From: Methylomonas sp. 11b
GTDB taxonomy: Bacteria; Pseudomonadota; Gammaproteobacteria; Methylococcales; Methylomonadaceae
Reading direction: 5' to 3'
NCBI RefSeq assembly: GCF_000515215.1
Contig: NZ_KI911557.1
Coordinates: 1,757,586 to 1,821,585, forward strand
Length of the DNA: 64,000 nt
Under the pieces are notes generated by a model. It made no database searches. It was not told the DNA's origin and saw only the letters and a list, made by a program, of their open reading frames with translations. Shown in pieces: positions 25,843 through 34,480 of this stretch (positions within the stretch are counted from its first letter, which is position 1; each line of letters starts with the position of its first letter). Both the position numbers and the translations under genes were made by a program.

Positions 25843-26094
25843 TTACGTGTCAGGCGCGATCTGCCCGGTGTATTCGCTCGCCCTCACTGCCGTCACTCGA
25901 CACCGACATTCCCGGTCAAGCGGCGGAAAGTGCGTATCCCACCACGGATCATCATGAGGCAATACCAAGCCGTCCCACTGGGTATGGCATGGCACAACCA
26001 TTGTTGCGTTGCTGATAAATTTCCAATACGGGCGCGACTTCAGCAAATCCGGGTCTTTTAGTTGTTTAAGGCGGTTATTTTTGTAATCGTCCAT
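25843..26094 (-). pseudogene. fragment of a Mu F-type head morphogenesis gene
   Basis: 83 codons aligned with residues about 131-205 of the full F protein at 14744-16183: LKQLKDPDLLKSRPYWKF against WQQLNDPDLLKSRPFWEY, and ECRCRVTAVRASEYTG against GCRCRIRAVRAEKYKG. The fragment is diverged (roughly half the residues match), so it came from a related phage rather than from this F gene. It starts with an ATG 6 bases after the repressor stop, so it could still be translated. Confidence 0.75.
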
Positions 26095-26100
26095 CGCAAA

Positions 26101-26805
26101 TCACCACTCATGCATGGACGCCACTACCCGCCCAATCACCGCCATATCCAGCGACTCGTCAGATAGATCTACCTGGTACGGCGGAAAGCCGGCATTAAAG
26201 CTGGCGACCTGCACCAGACCATGCGGCAACAGCTGCAAATTCTTGACCAGCAAATGACCATCCAGGCGCAGGACGTAAGTTTTACCGCTGCTGATTTCCG
26301 TTTGGGCGCGATCCACCAAGACCAAGTCTTCGTCTTTTAAATACGGCTCCATCGAATCGCCCGATACATCGACGATTGCTAAATTAGCCGGCGATAAGCC
26401 ACGCGCTTTTAGCCAGTCTCGGCGAAACGAGAGCGGGCGGGATTCCTCGTCGATTGGCGCAACCTTTCCGGGTCCGGCTGCGGCTTGGACGTTGAAATGG
26501 GGGATTTCCGCGTATTCACCATTAGTGTACTCAGCGGTCTTTTCCCTGACAGGCTTAACGCTTCGTTTATTTGTCAGGATATATCCCACATCAAGGCCGG
26601 CTTCAATTGCCGCATCGATTAATTCTTCATAGGGAATCGAATCAGTATTTTTGCGGTTTACAAGCACTTGCGGGCTTATCCCTATTGCATCGGCCAAGGC
26701 TTTATCAGTCTTGCAACTAAAGCTTTCCTTTGCGCGGCTTATCACGCTCGCAAAAGAAAGTTCATGATTTGTTAATTTGTTGCTTGACATAAGTTCACGA
26801 TACAT
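26101..26805 (-). CDS. phage repressor, HTH plus S24 self-cleaving domain
   Basis: 234 residues (or 229 from the ATG at 26790; neither start has a clear ribosome binding site). The N-terminal HTH (CKTDKALADAIGISPQVLVN) is of the phage CI type. The C-terminal S24 domain has the cleavage site Ala110-Gly111 (NVQAAAGPGKV), Ser151 in DVSGDSMEPYL and Lys188 in DGHLLVKNLQ. So it should be LexA-like and inactivated through RecA during DNA damage. It is transcribed away from the early operon. Confidence 0.88.
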   Translation of the reverse strand: MYRELMSSNKLTNHELSFASVISRAKESFSCKTDKALADAIGISPQVLVNRKNTDSIPYEELIDAAIEAGLDVGYILTNKRSVKPVREKTAEYTNGEYAEIPHFNVQAAAGPGKVAPIDEESRPLSFRRDWLKARGLSPANLAIVDVSGDSMEPYLKDEDLVLVDRAQTEISSGKTYVLRLDGHLLVKNLQLLPHGLVQVASFNAGFPPYQVDLSDESLDMAVIGRVVASMHEW

Positions 26806-26812
26806 TAATAAT
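26784..26812 (+). promoter_or_regulatory. candidate early promoter overlapping the repressor start
   Basis: TTGACA (26784-26789), 17-nt spacer, AATAAT (26807-26812). It would drive the early operon starting at 26863 and overlaps the first codons of the divergent repressor gene, a normal arrangement for mutual control. The AT-rich stretch 26800-26850 should also hold the repressor promoter and operators; I cannot define the operator repeats. Confidence 0.5.
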
Positions 26813-26862
26813 TAACACAACATTTACTAAAACATAACCCAACAACAAAACCAGGACTCCCC

Positions 26863-27069
26863 ATGGCAAGCACTAAAACCATTGAGCAGTTTATGGCCGA
26901 ACTAGAAGCGCGGGGCGAAACCGTCGTCGAGTGGGCGGAAAAGCATGAGTTTCCAGCATGGGCCGTTTATCGATTAACAGCGGGCCTAAACAAAGGCAAG
27001 CGCGGCCAAGCGCATCGAATCGCTGTCGCCATGGGCATTAAAGCCGACCCTAACCAACAAGCCGCCTAG
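26863..27069 (+). CDS. Cro/Ner-like DNA-binding protein
   Basis: 68 residues. A helix-turn-helix is visible in ETVVEWAEKHEFPAWAVYRL followed by a basic GLNKGKRGQAHRIAVAMGIK. Position (first gene of the early operon, divergent from the repressor) and size match Ner/Cro, which shuts down early and repressor transcription. Confidence 0.7.
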   Translation: MASTKTIEQFMAELEARGETVVEWAEKHEFPAWAVYRLTAGLNKGKRGQAHRIAVAMGIKADPNQQAA

Positions 27070-27156
27070 GAACCACCATGCTCAAACACCCAGGCTTTCA
27101 CCGTAACCGTCAGCGCCAACTGGCACAGTCTAAAACCGCGCCGGATGTTTGGGGCT

Positions 27157-27417
27157 TTAATCCGTCTGCTCCGCCGATTGGCGAAACGTGCGCATGTCGT
27201 CCAGCCGATCCAGTAATTCAGTCAGCATGGCCCGGCTCGCCTGAGTGCAAATCGGCCGATCAGGAATGTTCCGACTCTGCGCCGTGTTCCGGAGTTGATC
27301 GGTGAACACTGCGCCGTCCATTAGATCGCTCATTTCCAGCCTGGCGGCCAAGGCCAGCGTGAAGTGCGCCAGTGCATCGATCCGGCCGGCGAGTGCTTCG
27401 TATTGTTCGTTGTTCAT
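27157..27417 (-). CDS. small phage protein on the opposite strand of the early region
   Basis: 86 residues with GGGGAAACC upstream of the ATG. MNNEQYEALAGRIDALAHFT followed by ALAARLEM is a helical start typical of short phage proteins. It is leftward inside an otherwise rightward operon, so it may be expressed in the lysogen, antisense to the early leader. No function known. Confidence 0.5.
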   Translation of the reverse strand: MNNEQYEALAGRIDALAHFTLALAARLEMSDLMDGAVFTDQLRNTAQSRNIPDRPICTQASRAMLTELLDRLDDMRTFRQSAEQTD

Positions 27418-27528
27418 GTGGTTTCCCCGAGTTGATTTAAGTCGGGTTCATTTTGCGATTGTGCAAGACGCTTGCGCAATATGCAAGACGGGTTTTTGTT
27501 TGGATGCCGGTCTGGAGGGCTTGCGCCA

Positions 27529-28005
27529 ATGAGTAGACAAAATTGGAAGGCCGTGCGGCCACTGGATTTACAGAGCGCCATGGAGTGGTGCGTGAAGTTC
27601 GCCAAGGCTAAACACAACCGCAGCATGGACACCATTGCGGACCTGATGGGCGTCAATAAATGGACGCTCTACAAATGGGTTGCCGAGGCGGATATGCCGC
27701 TGCGATTGATCCACAGTTTCGAACATGCCTGCGGCATTAATTACGTCTCGCGGTATCTGGTCGAGAGTCGCGGCCAAATGGTTGTCGATATCCCGCGCGG
27801 CAAGAAATGCGGGGCCGGCGATGTTCACGCCTTGCAAACCGCTTACAACGCCGCCGTCGGCGAGCTGCTGAAGTTTTACGAAGAGCTGGGCGATGTGGAT
27901 GAAACCCTTGCCGCGATGCAAACCGCTTTGGAGCAAACCAGCTGGCATCGCGGCAATGTCGAAAAATACCGGCAGCCGGAGCTGCCGTTTGATGAGGAGG
28001 ATTAA
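27529..28005 (+). CDS. phage regulatory protein with HTH
   Basis: 158 residues from the ATG at 27529 (GGAGGG upstream). A helix-turn-helix lies at about residues 28-52 (HNRSMDTIADLMGVNKWTLY), then a region with FEHACGINYVSRYLVESRG and an acidic tail. The layout is like CII-type phage regulators that take part in the lysis-lysogeny decision. The stop overlaps the next ATG. Confidence 0.6.
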   Translation: MSRQNWKAVRPLDLQSAMEWCVKFAKAKHNRSMDTIADLMGVNKWTLYKWVAEADMPLRLIHSFEHACGINYVSRYLVESRGQMVVDIPRGKKCGAGDVHALQTAYNAAVGELLKFYEELGDVDETLAAMQTALEQTSWHRGNVEKYRQPELPFDEED

Positions 28006-28313
28006 TGGAACCCGCTAAACAACGTATGAGCGGCAGTGCTATGAAGGTGTTTAAGGTGCTTGATGTGCTGGAACGGAATTTCGTACACGGTTTTGCGCCT
28101 ACCGATATTGCTACTGAAACCGGCTTTACCCTGTCGGCGATCAATGGCTACGTCAACACGCTTATTGAAGCTGGCAGGGCCGAGCGTATCCAGGAAACAG
28201 GCCGGGTTCGGGTTAGCCACAAGGCAGCACAAAAAGCCGTACAGATCTTGCACTCGCTAGATGAGGCCGAGCGCAAATTAACCGAATCACGTACCCGCAT
28301 TACACGAGGCTAA
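28005..28313 (+). CDS. winged-helix protein (IclR/MarR-like)
   Basis: 102 residues. The core AMKVFKVLDVLERNFVHGFA, then PTDIATETGFTLSAINGYVN, is a winged helix of the IclR N-terminal type, with a helical C-terminus. Similar small proteins occur next to the transposase genes of Mu-like phages. Probably regulates early transcription. Confidence 0.65.
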   Translation: MEPAKQRMSGSAMKVFKVLDVLERNFVHGFAPTDIATETGFTLSAINGYVNTLIEAGRAERIQETGRVRVSHKAAQKAVQILHSLDEAERKLTESRTRITRG

Positions 28314-28315
28314 TC

Positions 28316-29239
28316 ATGGCACGCACAACCAATCAGACTGAGGTTACACAACACATCACTAACGATGCAGACACACCAGGCTTGCCGACAATGGCGGATG
28401 CATGGAACGAGCTAGCCGTGATCGAGCAGGAAACCAATCAAAACGCCATCGCCGTAGCACGTCAACTTGGTTATGACGGCACGCTTAGCGTTGGGGCATT
28501 GGAAGATGAAATTAGGTTTTATCAGCGCCGTACAGTTGAAGGTGTATTGGAATTAGGAAAACGTCTGCTAGTTCTGCAAGAACTAACGCCTCATGGCGAA
28601 TTTATGAACCGTGTCTCGTTGCTTGGAATTGATCATAGCCTGGCTAAAAAATTCATGAAGGCCACTTGGAAGTTTGCAAAGTTGGAAACGTTTCCAACTT
28701 TCAAGATTGGCAGTCAATCTAAGCTGTTAGAGCTTTTAGTCCTAGATGACGGCGAAATCGAGGCCCTGGAATCCGGCGAATCTGTTCGCGGCGTCACCCT
28801 GGATAAAATCGAAACCATGTCGGTATCCGAGCTGAAAAAAGCGCTGCGCGATGCCAACGAACGTATCGAAGCCAAAGACCAGGTCATCAAAGACAAAAGC
28901 AGCAAGATTGATCAGCAAGCCGAACAGATCGCCGGCCTGGATAATCGTAAACAAAAGCCCATCAGCGCCGACCAAGCCTTGATCGACGCCCGCAGCAATC
29001 TGCAAATCACTGCCGTCAACCTGAAAATGGAAGTGGCCTCCAGGATGATGCAGCAAATCAAAACCTTGATGGCCTTGGATGCTTCCCAGCGCCAATACGC
29101 GGCGGCGTTGATTATCGAGGTAAAAACCGAGCTGGATATTCTGATCGGCGATTTTGGCCTGCCTAGCGCGATTGATGAAAACCCCGTGCCGGAATGGATG
29201 CGCGGCACCGAGTTTGATCCCAATAAGGCCGAGGCATAA
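28316..29239 (+). CDS. DUF3102-type phage protein
   Basis: 307 residues. The middle (LEDEIRFYQRRTVEGVLELG, then KRLLVLQELTPHGEFMNRV) matches DUF3102, and a long coiled coil follows (residues about 160-215, ANERIEAKDQVIKDKSSKID). It always precedes the transposase in related transposable phages; a role in transposition or DNA binding is plausible but unproven. Confidence 0.7.
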   Translation: MARTTNQTEVTQHITNDADTPGLPTMADAWNELAVIEQETNQNAIAVARQLGYDGTLSVGALEDEIRFYQRRTVEGVLELGKRLLVLQELTPHGEFMNRVSLLGIDHSLAKKFMKATWKFAKLETFPTFKIGSQSKLLELLVLDDGEIEALESGESVRGVTLDKIETMSVSELKKALRDANERIEAKDQVIKDKSSKIDQQAEQIAGLDNRKQKPISADQALIDARSNLQITAVNLKMEVASRMMQQIKTLMALDASQRQYAAALIIEVKTELDILIGDFGLPSAIDENPVPEWMRGTEFDPNKAEA

Positions 29240-29242
29240 CCC

Positions 29243-31006
29243 ATGAGCGCCGCGCTGACTGAACGACTGGTAATGATTGCGCATACCGCAAGCCTGGCGG
29301 GCCACGGTCAGCGCGGGAAGATTATCAAAGACGCCGCCGAGGAATTGGGGATAAGCACGCAAACCTTGCACCGCAAGCTGGGTCAAGTCGCCGTGCGGCA
29401 GCCACGCAAGCGGCGCGCCGACCGGGGCGATATGGCCCTGAGCCGTGACGAAGCCAAAATCATCAGCGGCTACGTGATGGAGCACATCCGTAAGAACAAC
29501 AAAAAAACCAAGTCGATACAGCAGGCAGTCAGCGAGTTGCGGGTTAACGGCGAAATCGTTGCCGGCCGTATCGATACTGAGACCGGTGAAATTGCCCAGC
29601 TGTCCGACGGTGCGATTCACCGCGCGCTGCGCAGCTACGGCTTGCATCCGGAGCAACTATTAGCCACTGCCCCGGTAACGACCATGATCAGCAAACACCC
29701 AAACCACGTCTGGCAATTAGACGCCTCGCTGTGTGTGCTTTACAAGCTGCCGGAACACCCTGGCTACGGCATCACCGAAGTGGACAGTGTGGACCGCTAT
29801 AAAAACAAGCTGGGGAATTTCGCCCGTATCGAACACAAGCTGGTACAGCGCTATCTGATTACCGATCACGCCACGTGCTGTGTCTTCATCTGGTACGCCA
29901 TGGGCGGCGAGAGCACGGATAGCCTGTGCCGGTTGCTGGTCGAGGCCATTCAACAGCGCGGCCAGTTTCCGTTTTATGGCATTCCGCACATGCTGTACGT
30001 GGACCGGGGCAGCGCTAACCGCTCGGCGATCTTCCGCAACTTGTGCCAGGCCCTGGGCATACGTCTGGAGTTCGCCCAACGCGCCCGCGCCAAAGGCCAG
30101 GTCGAGAAAATGCACGACGTAGTCGAGCTGGGTTTTGAATCCGGCCTGAAGATGGCCGCCGACGTGAGAGACGTGGACGCGCTAAACCGTATGTCGCACC
30201 AATGGATGCATTGGTTTAACGGCACCCAAAAGCACAGCCGCCATGGCATGACCCGTTATGCCGCTTGGCAGTTGATCAAGCCTCACCAGTTGTTGACCAC
30301 CAGCCTGAGCACTGACGAGCTATTGCTACTGGCGAAAGAAAGCCCTGTCGAGCGCAAAGTCACACCGGGCCTAACCGTTAACTTCGATAGCTACGAGTGG
30401 AGCGTGAAAGACATCCCCGGCGTGATGGTGGGTGAGCAACTACTGATTACCCGCTGCGCGTTCGAGGCCGATGCTGCGCATGCGGTATTGCACGACGAAC
30501 ATGGTCGCGAGGTATTCCACCAGCTGCCCAAGGTCGAGAAAGATGCGACATGGGGCTGGCGAACCGATGGCGCGGTATTTGGCGAGGAGCACAAGCGCTT
30601 TGTCGATACCCCGGCCCAAACCGACCTTAAAGCCCTGGAGCGTCTGGCGATGGATGCCGAGACGGATACCGAAGCAGAGACCAAGCGCAAAGCCAAGGCT
30701 GTGCCGTTTGCCGGTCGTATCGATCCTTACAAGCAAGCCAAGGATTACCAACACCCGGCCTATTTCCCGCAACGCGGCACCGATGCCGAACTGGCAACGC
30801 CCACCCGCGAGCTACTGCGCATGAACACCGTGCAAATGGCGAAATGGCTGGCCGGCCACTTGGGTAGCGAGTATCAGCCGAGCATGTTGGCCGACTTAAC
30901 GAAAAGGTTTCCGGACGGCGCGACCGAGCCGGAATTGGAACAAGTATTGGCCGATCTGGCTGCGGGCCGTTCCGCAGGCGGCAAGGCTAGATTGCAGGCG
31001 GTGTGA
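29243..31006 (+). CDS. DDE transposase (Mu A type)
   Basis: 587 residues. An N-terminal HTH (GKIIKDAAEELGISTQTLHR) is followed by the integrase-like catalytic core with Asp160 (HVWQLDASLCVLY), Asp254 (MLYVDRGSANRS) and Glu288 (RARAKGQVEKMHD), a D-D-34-E spacing. The C-terminal Mu-transposase beta domain starts near residue 370 (TPGLTVNFDSYEWSV). It cuts the TGAA ends and joins them to target DNA with 6-bp staggering, judging from the target duplication. Confidence 0.93.
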   Translation: MSAALTERLVMIAHTASLAGHGQRGKIIKDAAEELGISTQTLHRKLGQVAVRQPRKRRADRGDMALSRDEAKIISGYVMEHIRKNNKKTKSIQQAVSELRVNGEIVAGRIDTETGEIAQLSDGAIHRALRSYGLHPEQLLATAPVTTMISKHPNHVWQLDASLCVLYKLPEHPGYGITEVDSVDRYKNKLGNFARIEHKLVQRYLITDHATCCVFIWYAMGGESTDSLCRLLVEAIQQRGQFPFYGIPHMLYVDRGSANRSAIFRNLCQALGIRLEFAQRARAKGQVEKMHDVVELGFESGLKMAADVRDVDALNRMSHQWMHWFNGTQKHSRHGMTRYAAWQLIKPHQLLTTSLSTDELLLLAKESPVERKVTPGLTVNFDSYEWSVKDIPGVMVGEQLLITRCAFEADAAHAVLHDEHGREVFHQLPKVEKDATWGWRTDGAVFGEEHKRFVDTPAQTDLKALERLAMDAETDTEAETKRKAKAVPFAGRIDPYKQAKDYQHPAYFPQRGTDAELATPTRELLRMNTVQMAKWLAGHLGSEYQPSMLADLTKRFPDGATEPELEQVLADLAAGRSAGGKARLQAV

Positions 31007-31007
31007 G

Positions 31008-31313
31008 ATGGATAAATTTATCGAGAAGTGGAAATGCACAGAGTGCGCAGGCCCTGATTACCCTTGCTTTATCGAAATTCATTCTGGAGGTAGTGAGCCA
31101 ACGGAAGATTTTAAAAAAAGATCGAGATTTTATAAGCGGCATTGTCCCGCTGATAACAGCAGGTTTCCGCAATGGGAAAAGGTTTTGAACGAGCAACAAA
31201 AAATCGAAGTGAAACAACGCAACTGCGAACACGTTTGGCAATGGAATCCAATCGCCGGTGATGGTCGTTATTGCATGAAATGCGGTAAGAGCGAACTTAC
31301 CGACGATGACTAA
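31008..31313 (+). CDS. small Cys-containing phage protein
   Basis: 101 residues, starting one base after the transposase stop. Cys/His clusters at both ends (KWKCTECAGPDYPC; NCEHVWQWNPIAGDGRYCMK then CGK) suggest a zinc-binding fold. No family recognised. Confidence 0.5.
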   Translation: MDKFIEKWKCTECAGPDYPCFIEIHSGGSEPTEDFKKRSRFYKRHCPADNSRFPQWEKVLNEQQKIEVKQRNCEHVWQWNPIAGDGRYCMKCGKSELTDDD

Positions 31314-31326
31314 TCGAGGAGGAAGT

Positions 31327-31536
31327 ATGCAAAGAACAGAAACAATAATCTGGATACCGGTCGGCGAACGCTTGCCGGATGATGAAACAACGGTGCTGGT
31401 TGACCACCCGGCTTTTGATGAACCGGTCTGGTTGGGTTATCACTGCGATGGCATGTGGTTTACCGTCGATGGCAATCCGCTGCCTGCTGGCCTGGTCAAG
31501 GGCTGGTCTGATATGCCGATGGGGATGTCGATATGA
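31327..31536 (+). CDS. DUF551-like protein
   Basis: 69 residues from the ATG at 31327 (GAGGAGGA upstream). WIPVGERLPDDETTVLV and the later VKGWSDMPM follow the DUF551 pattern (W.P...RLP....VLV ... W..MP). DUF551 proteins are common in phage early regions, function unknown. Confidence 0.7.
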   Translation: MQRTETIIWIPVGERLPDDETTVLVDHPAFDEPVWLGYHCDGMWFTVDGNPLPAGLVKGWSDMPMGMSI

Positions 31537-31781
31537 AAGCCTTTCTGATCATCGAAGACAACCCTGATGTGCCCGGCGGTATCCAGGTCAACGTGATGCA
31601 TCAACCCACGCAAGCCGAGATCGATGCCGGTGTGAATACTCGCAGCACCGTCGCCGGCATGATGGCGAAAGAGGCTTACGACCATATCCACGAAATCGTC
31701 GATACCGCCAACCAGCTGGCTGCGAATGTGCGGAAACGGGTGGAGCAGCGGAAACCGGAGCAAAACCAATGCTTGCACTAA
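31533..31781 (+). CDS. small phage protein, unknown
   Basis: 82 residues, overlapping the previous stop (ATGA) and the next start. MKAFLIIEDNPDVPGGIQVN then a helical C-terminus (DHIHEIVDTANQLAANVRKR). No family recognised. Confidence 0.5.
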   Translation: MKAFLIIEDNPDVPGGIQVNVMHQPTQAEIDAGVNTRSTVAGMMAKEAYDHIHEIVDTANQLAANVRKRVEQRKPEQNQCLH

Positions 31782-32959
31782 AACGCTTTCTGCAACAGCA
31801 CGGCATCAAGCAAGCCTATGTCGCCCGTAAGGCCGGCATTAGTCCTGCGACGATGGCGCAATTGCTGAATAAGGAGATCTGGCCGACAACGCCTGCGCGT
31901 CATCAGTTGCAAGCCGAGATTGCCAGCGTGCTGATTAAGTTGGGTGTTGAGTCTGTGGACTTGATGCTATTTGAAGCCGTCCCGACTGCGCCAACAGCCG
32001 AGACAGCAAATGAAAACGCGGATAACGCCGCGCCCACACTGACCGAGGAGGTCGCTGACATGTTACTACGAAAACAAACCCTATCGCCACAGGCCAAAAA
32101 AGCTTTCGGCCTGTTTCGCGATCCCTTCACCGACGACGTGCTGGAGCCGACGGATTTATTCATGACGCCCGACGCCCGCGCCGTGCGTGAGCATTTGTGG
32201 AGCACGGCCAAGTTCGGCGGCTTCCTGGCTATCGTCGGCGAGTCCGGCGCCGGTAAGTCTACGTTGCGCGAGGATCTGGAAGAACGTATCCACCGCGAGA
32301 ACGCGCCGATTGTGGTGATGGCGCCTTACGTGCTGGGCATGGAAGACAGCGACCAGAAAGGCAAACCGCTTAAATCCGCCAGCATTGCCGACGCGATGAT
32401 CCGCGCCCTGGCACCGCTGGAAAACCCCAAGCGCACGCTGGAGTCCAAAGCCGCCCAGCTGCATAAGCTGCTGAAAGACAGCCGCCGGGGTGGTAACAGC
32501 CATGTGCTGATTATCGAAGAGGCCCACGGCTTGCACAAACAAACCCTCAAGCACCTGAAGCGCTTCCTGGAGCTGAAGGACGGCATGAAGCCCTTGGTCT
32601 CGATCATCCTGATCGGCCAGACCGAGCTGAAAACCAAACTCAGCGAGTCATCGCCCGACGTGCGGGAAGTAGTGCAGCGCTGCGAGCTGGTGGAGTTGCC
32701 GCCGCTAGATGCGCATTTGGAGGGCTACTTGCGCTTTAAATTCGAACGGGTCGGCGCGGATCTGGCTGCGATCGCCGATCCGACCGCACTGGATGCGATC
32801 CGGGGCCGGCTGATCTTCAGCAAGTCCACGACCAAAACCCGCGAAACCGTCAGCCTGATGTATCCGCTGATGGTTAACAACCTGGTCACCGCTGCGATCA
32901 ATCAAGCGGCGTTGCTGGGCTTCGATAAATTGACAGCCGATTTGATTCGGGAGGTGTGA
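31769..32959 (+). CDS. MuB-like AAA ATPase, target-capture protein
   Basis: 396 residues. An N-terminal HTH (KQAYVARKAGISPATMAQLL) is joined by a linker to a AAA domain with Walker A GESGAGKST (157-165) and Walker B HVLIIEEAHG (about 245), close to ExeA/MuB-type ATPases. It should bind target DNA and deliver it to the transposase, and give target immunity. It overlaps the upstream gene by 13 bases. Confidence 0.88.
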   Translation: MLALKRFLQQHGIKQAYVARKAGISPATMAQLLNKEIWPTTPARHQLQAEIASVLIKLGVESVDLMLFEAVPTAPTAETANENADNAAPTLTEEVADMLLRKQTLSPQAKKAFGLFRDPFTDDVLEPTDLFMTPDARAVREHLWSTAKFGGFLAIVGESGAGKSTLREDLEERIHRENAPIVVMAPYVLGMEDSDQKGKPLKSASIADAMIRALAPLENPKRTLESKAAQLHKLLKDSRRGGNSHVLIIEEAHGLHKQTLKHLKRFLELKDGMKPLVSIILIGQTELKTKLSESSPDVREVVQRCELVELPPLDAHLEGYLRFKFERVGADLAAIADPTALDAIRGRLIFSKSTTKTRETVSLMYPLMVNNLVTAAINQAALLGFDKLTADLIREV

Positions 32960-32960
32960 G

Positions 32961-33185
32961 ATGAGACGTGTAATGCCTAGGATTTATGACCCGGTCCCTA
33001 AGTTGCTGCAAATCCAGGCGGAAAAAAACGCCAGGATTGAAGCGTTCCAGCGCTGGGCCGACGAACAGCGCAGCAAAAAGCACGATGTATCGGCGGAGTT
33101 GGGCGCATCGTATTTTTCGTTTGGCATCACCCTGCTGATACTCGGTGCAGCCGTGTGCGGCATTATGAAAACCGGAGGCCTGTAA
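32961..33185 (+). CDS. small phage protein with C-terminal membrane helix
   Basis: 74 residues. A charged helical N-terminus (IQAEKNARIEAFQRWADEQR) is followed by one membrane helix (SFGITLLILGAAVCGIMKTG). Stop overlaps the next ATG (TAATG). Unknown function. Confidence 0.5.
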   Translation: MRRVMPRIYDPVPKLLQIQAEKNARIEAFQRWADEQRSKKHDVSAELGASYFSFGITLLILGAAVCGIMKTGGL

Positions 33186-33430
33186 TGGATGCGGCATTGT
33201 TGATCATCGGCCTGGTGATGGCTGGCATCGGTTACGGCATCGGCTTTTTTAGTTGTGCCCTGCTGTCAATGGGCTATGAATTGGAAGGCGAGGCCGCGCG
33301 GCATGTGCCGGCCTGCGCTGTGATTGAGGCGCTTAGCAAGCAGGTGCGCCGCTACCGGTTGGCCGTGGTGTGGGTGTTTGTGCTGATGTTTATTGCGCTG
33401 TTGCTGGCGATTGGGAGTAACTGGTCATGA
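33185..33430 (+). CDS. two-helix membrane protein, unknown
   Basis: 81 residues. Two membrane helices: ALLIIGLVMAGIGYGIGFFS and LAVVWVFVLMFIALLLAIGS, joined by a soluble loop. Overlaps both neighbours by a few bases. Such early-region membrane proteins can act in superinfection exclusion; this is not shown here. Confidence 0.5.
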   Translation: MDAALLIIGLVMAGIGYGIGFFSCALLSMGYELEGEAARHVPACAVIEALSKQVRRYRLAVVWVFVLMFIALLLAIGSNWS

Positions 33431-33873
33431 CTGACAGCGACCAATTAAGCCAGGCTCAAGTGGCAGAGCTGTTAGATGTTAATCGCCACATGCTTAGCAA
33501 GGCTGCGCCGTATCTGCCCGACTTCCCCATCGCCCGGCAGGTTGGCGGCCGGCGCCGGCGTTATCAACGTGCTTAGGTGCTGGCCTGGGCACAAGGCCGA
33601 GATGTTAAAGCCCTGGTCAGTGCCGGCGGCTCGCAGGCCCGTGCTGGCGGGCTGGATGACGAATCAACCCAGTTTAACGCCCGCTGCCGGGCATTAATTA
33701 CCGGCGCGTTCGCCCCGGCTGACCAGCGCAGCCGCACCGAGTTAAAAAAGCTGGTGGCGCGGCAATGTCATAAGCCGGGCAAACGCTTAATCGTCACTAT
33801 CGTCCCCGATTGGATGCAAGACCAACGCGGATTCGAAACCCCAAAAACCAAAATCATTGAGAGGCATATATGA
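33427..33873 (+). pseudogene. HTH protein gene interrupted by an amber codon
   Basis: From ATG 33427: an HTH start (SQAQVAELLDVNRHMLSKAA) runs to RRRRYQRA, then TAG at 33574-33576, and then continues in the same frame (VLAWAQGRDVKALVSAGGSQ ...) to 33873. AlpA/MerR-type HTH proteins often read RRYxxxEVLAWA at this point, so the TAG probably replaced a Glu or Gln codon. The whole frame would be 148 codons. Both halves still look protein-coding, so the change is recent or suppressed. Confidence 0.65.
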
Positions 33874-34478
33874 CCACCACCACCGTTTACCGTCAGGACA
33901 GCTACGGCCGCCAGGTGCCGCAGGACCGCATTCCGCCAATCGATTTGTTGCGCGACGATACGGTAAAAGCCATCGTCACCAACGCCACGGCTTTGCAAAA
34001 AGAAATGCAGGCCTGGAAGCATCAAGTGCTGGCCGACATCACCGCGTTTTGCCAAATCTCCGCCGAGCAATACGGCGTTAAATGGGGCGGCAAAAAGGGC
34101 AACATCAGCCTGGTCAGCTACGACGGCAAGTACAAAGTGGTGCTGGCCGTCAGCGACAACCTGGCATTTGACGAGCGCTTGCAAGTGGCTAAAACGCTGG
34201 TCGATGAATGCATCCACGAATGGACGCAGGACAGCAATAGTGAGATCAAGGTGTTGGTTGAACATGCTTTCCAGACCGACCGCGAGGGCAAGATCAATAC
34301 CGGCAGAATCTTTAGCTTGATGCGGGTGAAGATTGAGCACCCCAAGTGGCTAAAAGCCATGGACGCATTACGCGACAGCATCCAAGCCACGTCGACCAGC
34401 CAGTATTTGCGCTTGTACGAGCGGGTTGGCGAGGGTGACAAGTATAAACAGATCTCGATGGACATTGCGGGGTTATAG
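33870..34478 (+). CDS. DUF3164 family phage protein
   Basis: 202 residues: YGRQVPQDRIPPIDLLRDDT, SLVSYDGKYKVVLAVSDNLA, FDERLQVAKTLVDECI and KWLKAMDALRDSIQATSTSQ are the DUF3164 hallmarks. It is a fixed early gene of Mu-like phages, role unknown. Confidence 0.85.
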   Translation: MTTTTVYRQDSYGRQVPQDRIPPIDLLRDDTVKAIVTNATALQKEMQAWKHQVLADITAFCQISAEQYGVKWGGKKGNISLVSYDGKYKVVLAVSDNLAFDERLQVAKTLVDECIHEWTQDSNSEIKVLVEHAFQTDREGKINTGRIFSLMRVKIEHPKWLKAMDALRDSIQATSTSQYLRLYERVGEGDKYKQISMDIAGL

Positions 34479-34480
34479 CC

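Noticed and set aside
25843..26094. F fragment considered as an independent small gene
   Set aside because: It aligns only with an internal part of F and is bounded by the repressor repeat; a remnant is the simpler reading, although translation is possible.
27078..27305. 75-codon rightward frame after the Cro-like gene
   Set aside because: Its second half is antisense to the better-supported leftward gene at 27157-27417 and has an odd Cys/Pro composition.
28742..29656. 304-codon leftward frame opposite the DUF3102 and transposase genes
   Set aside because: Shadow frame; the rightward genes carry clear domain motifs and the leftward protein does not.
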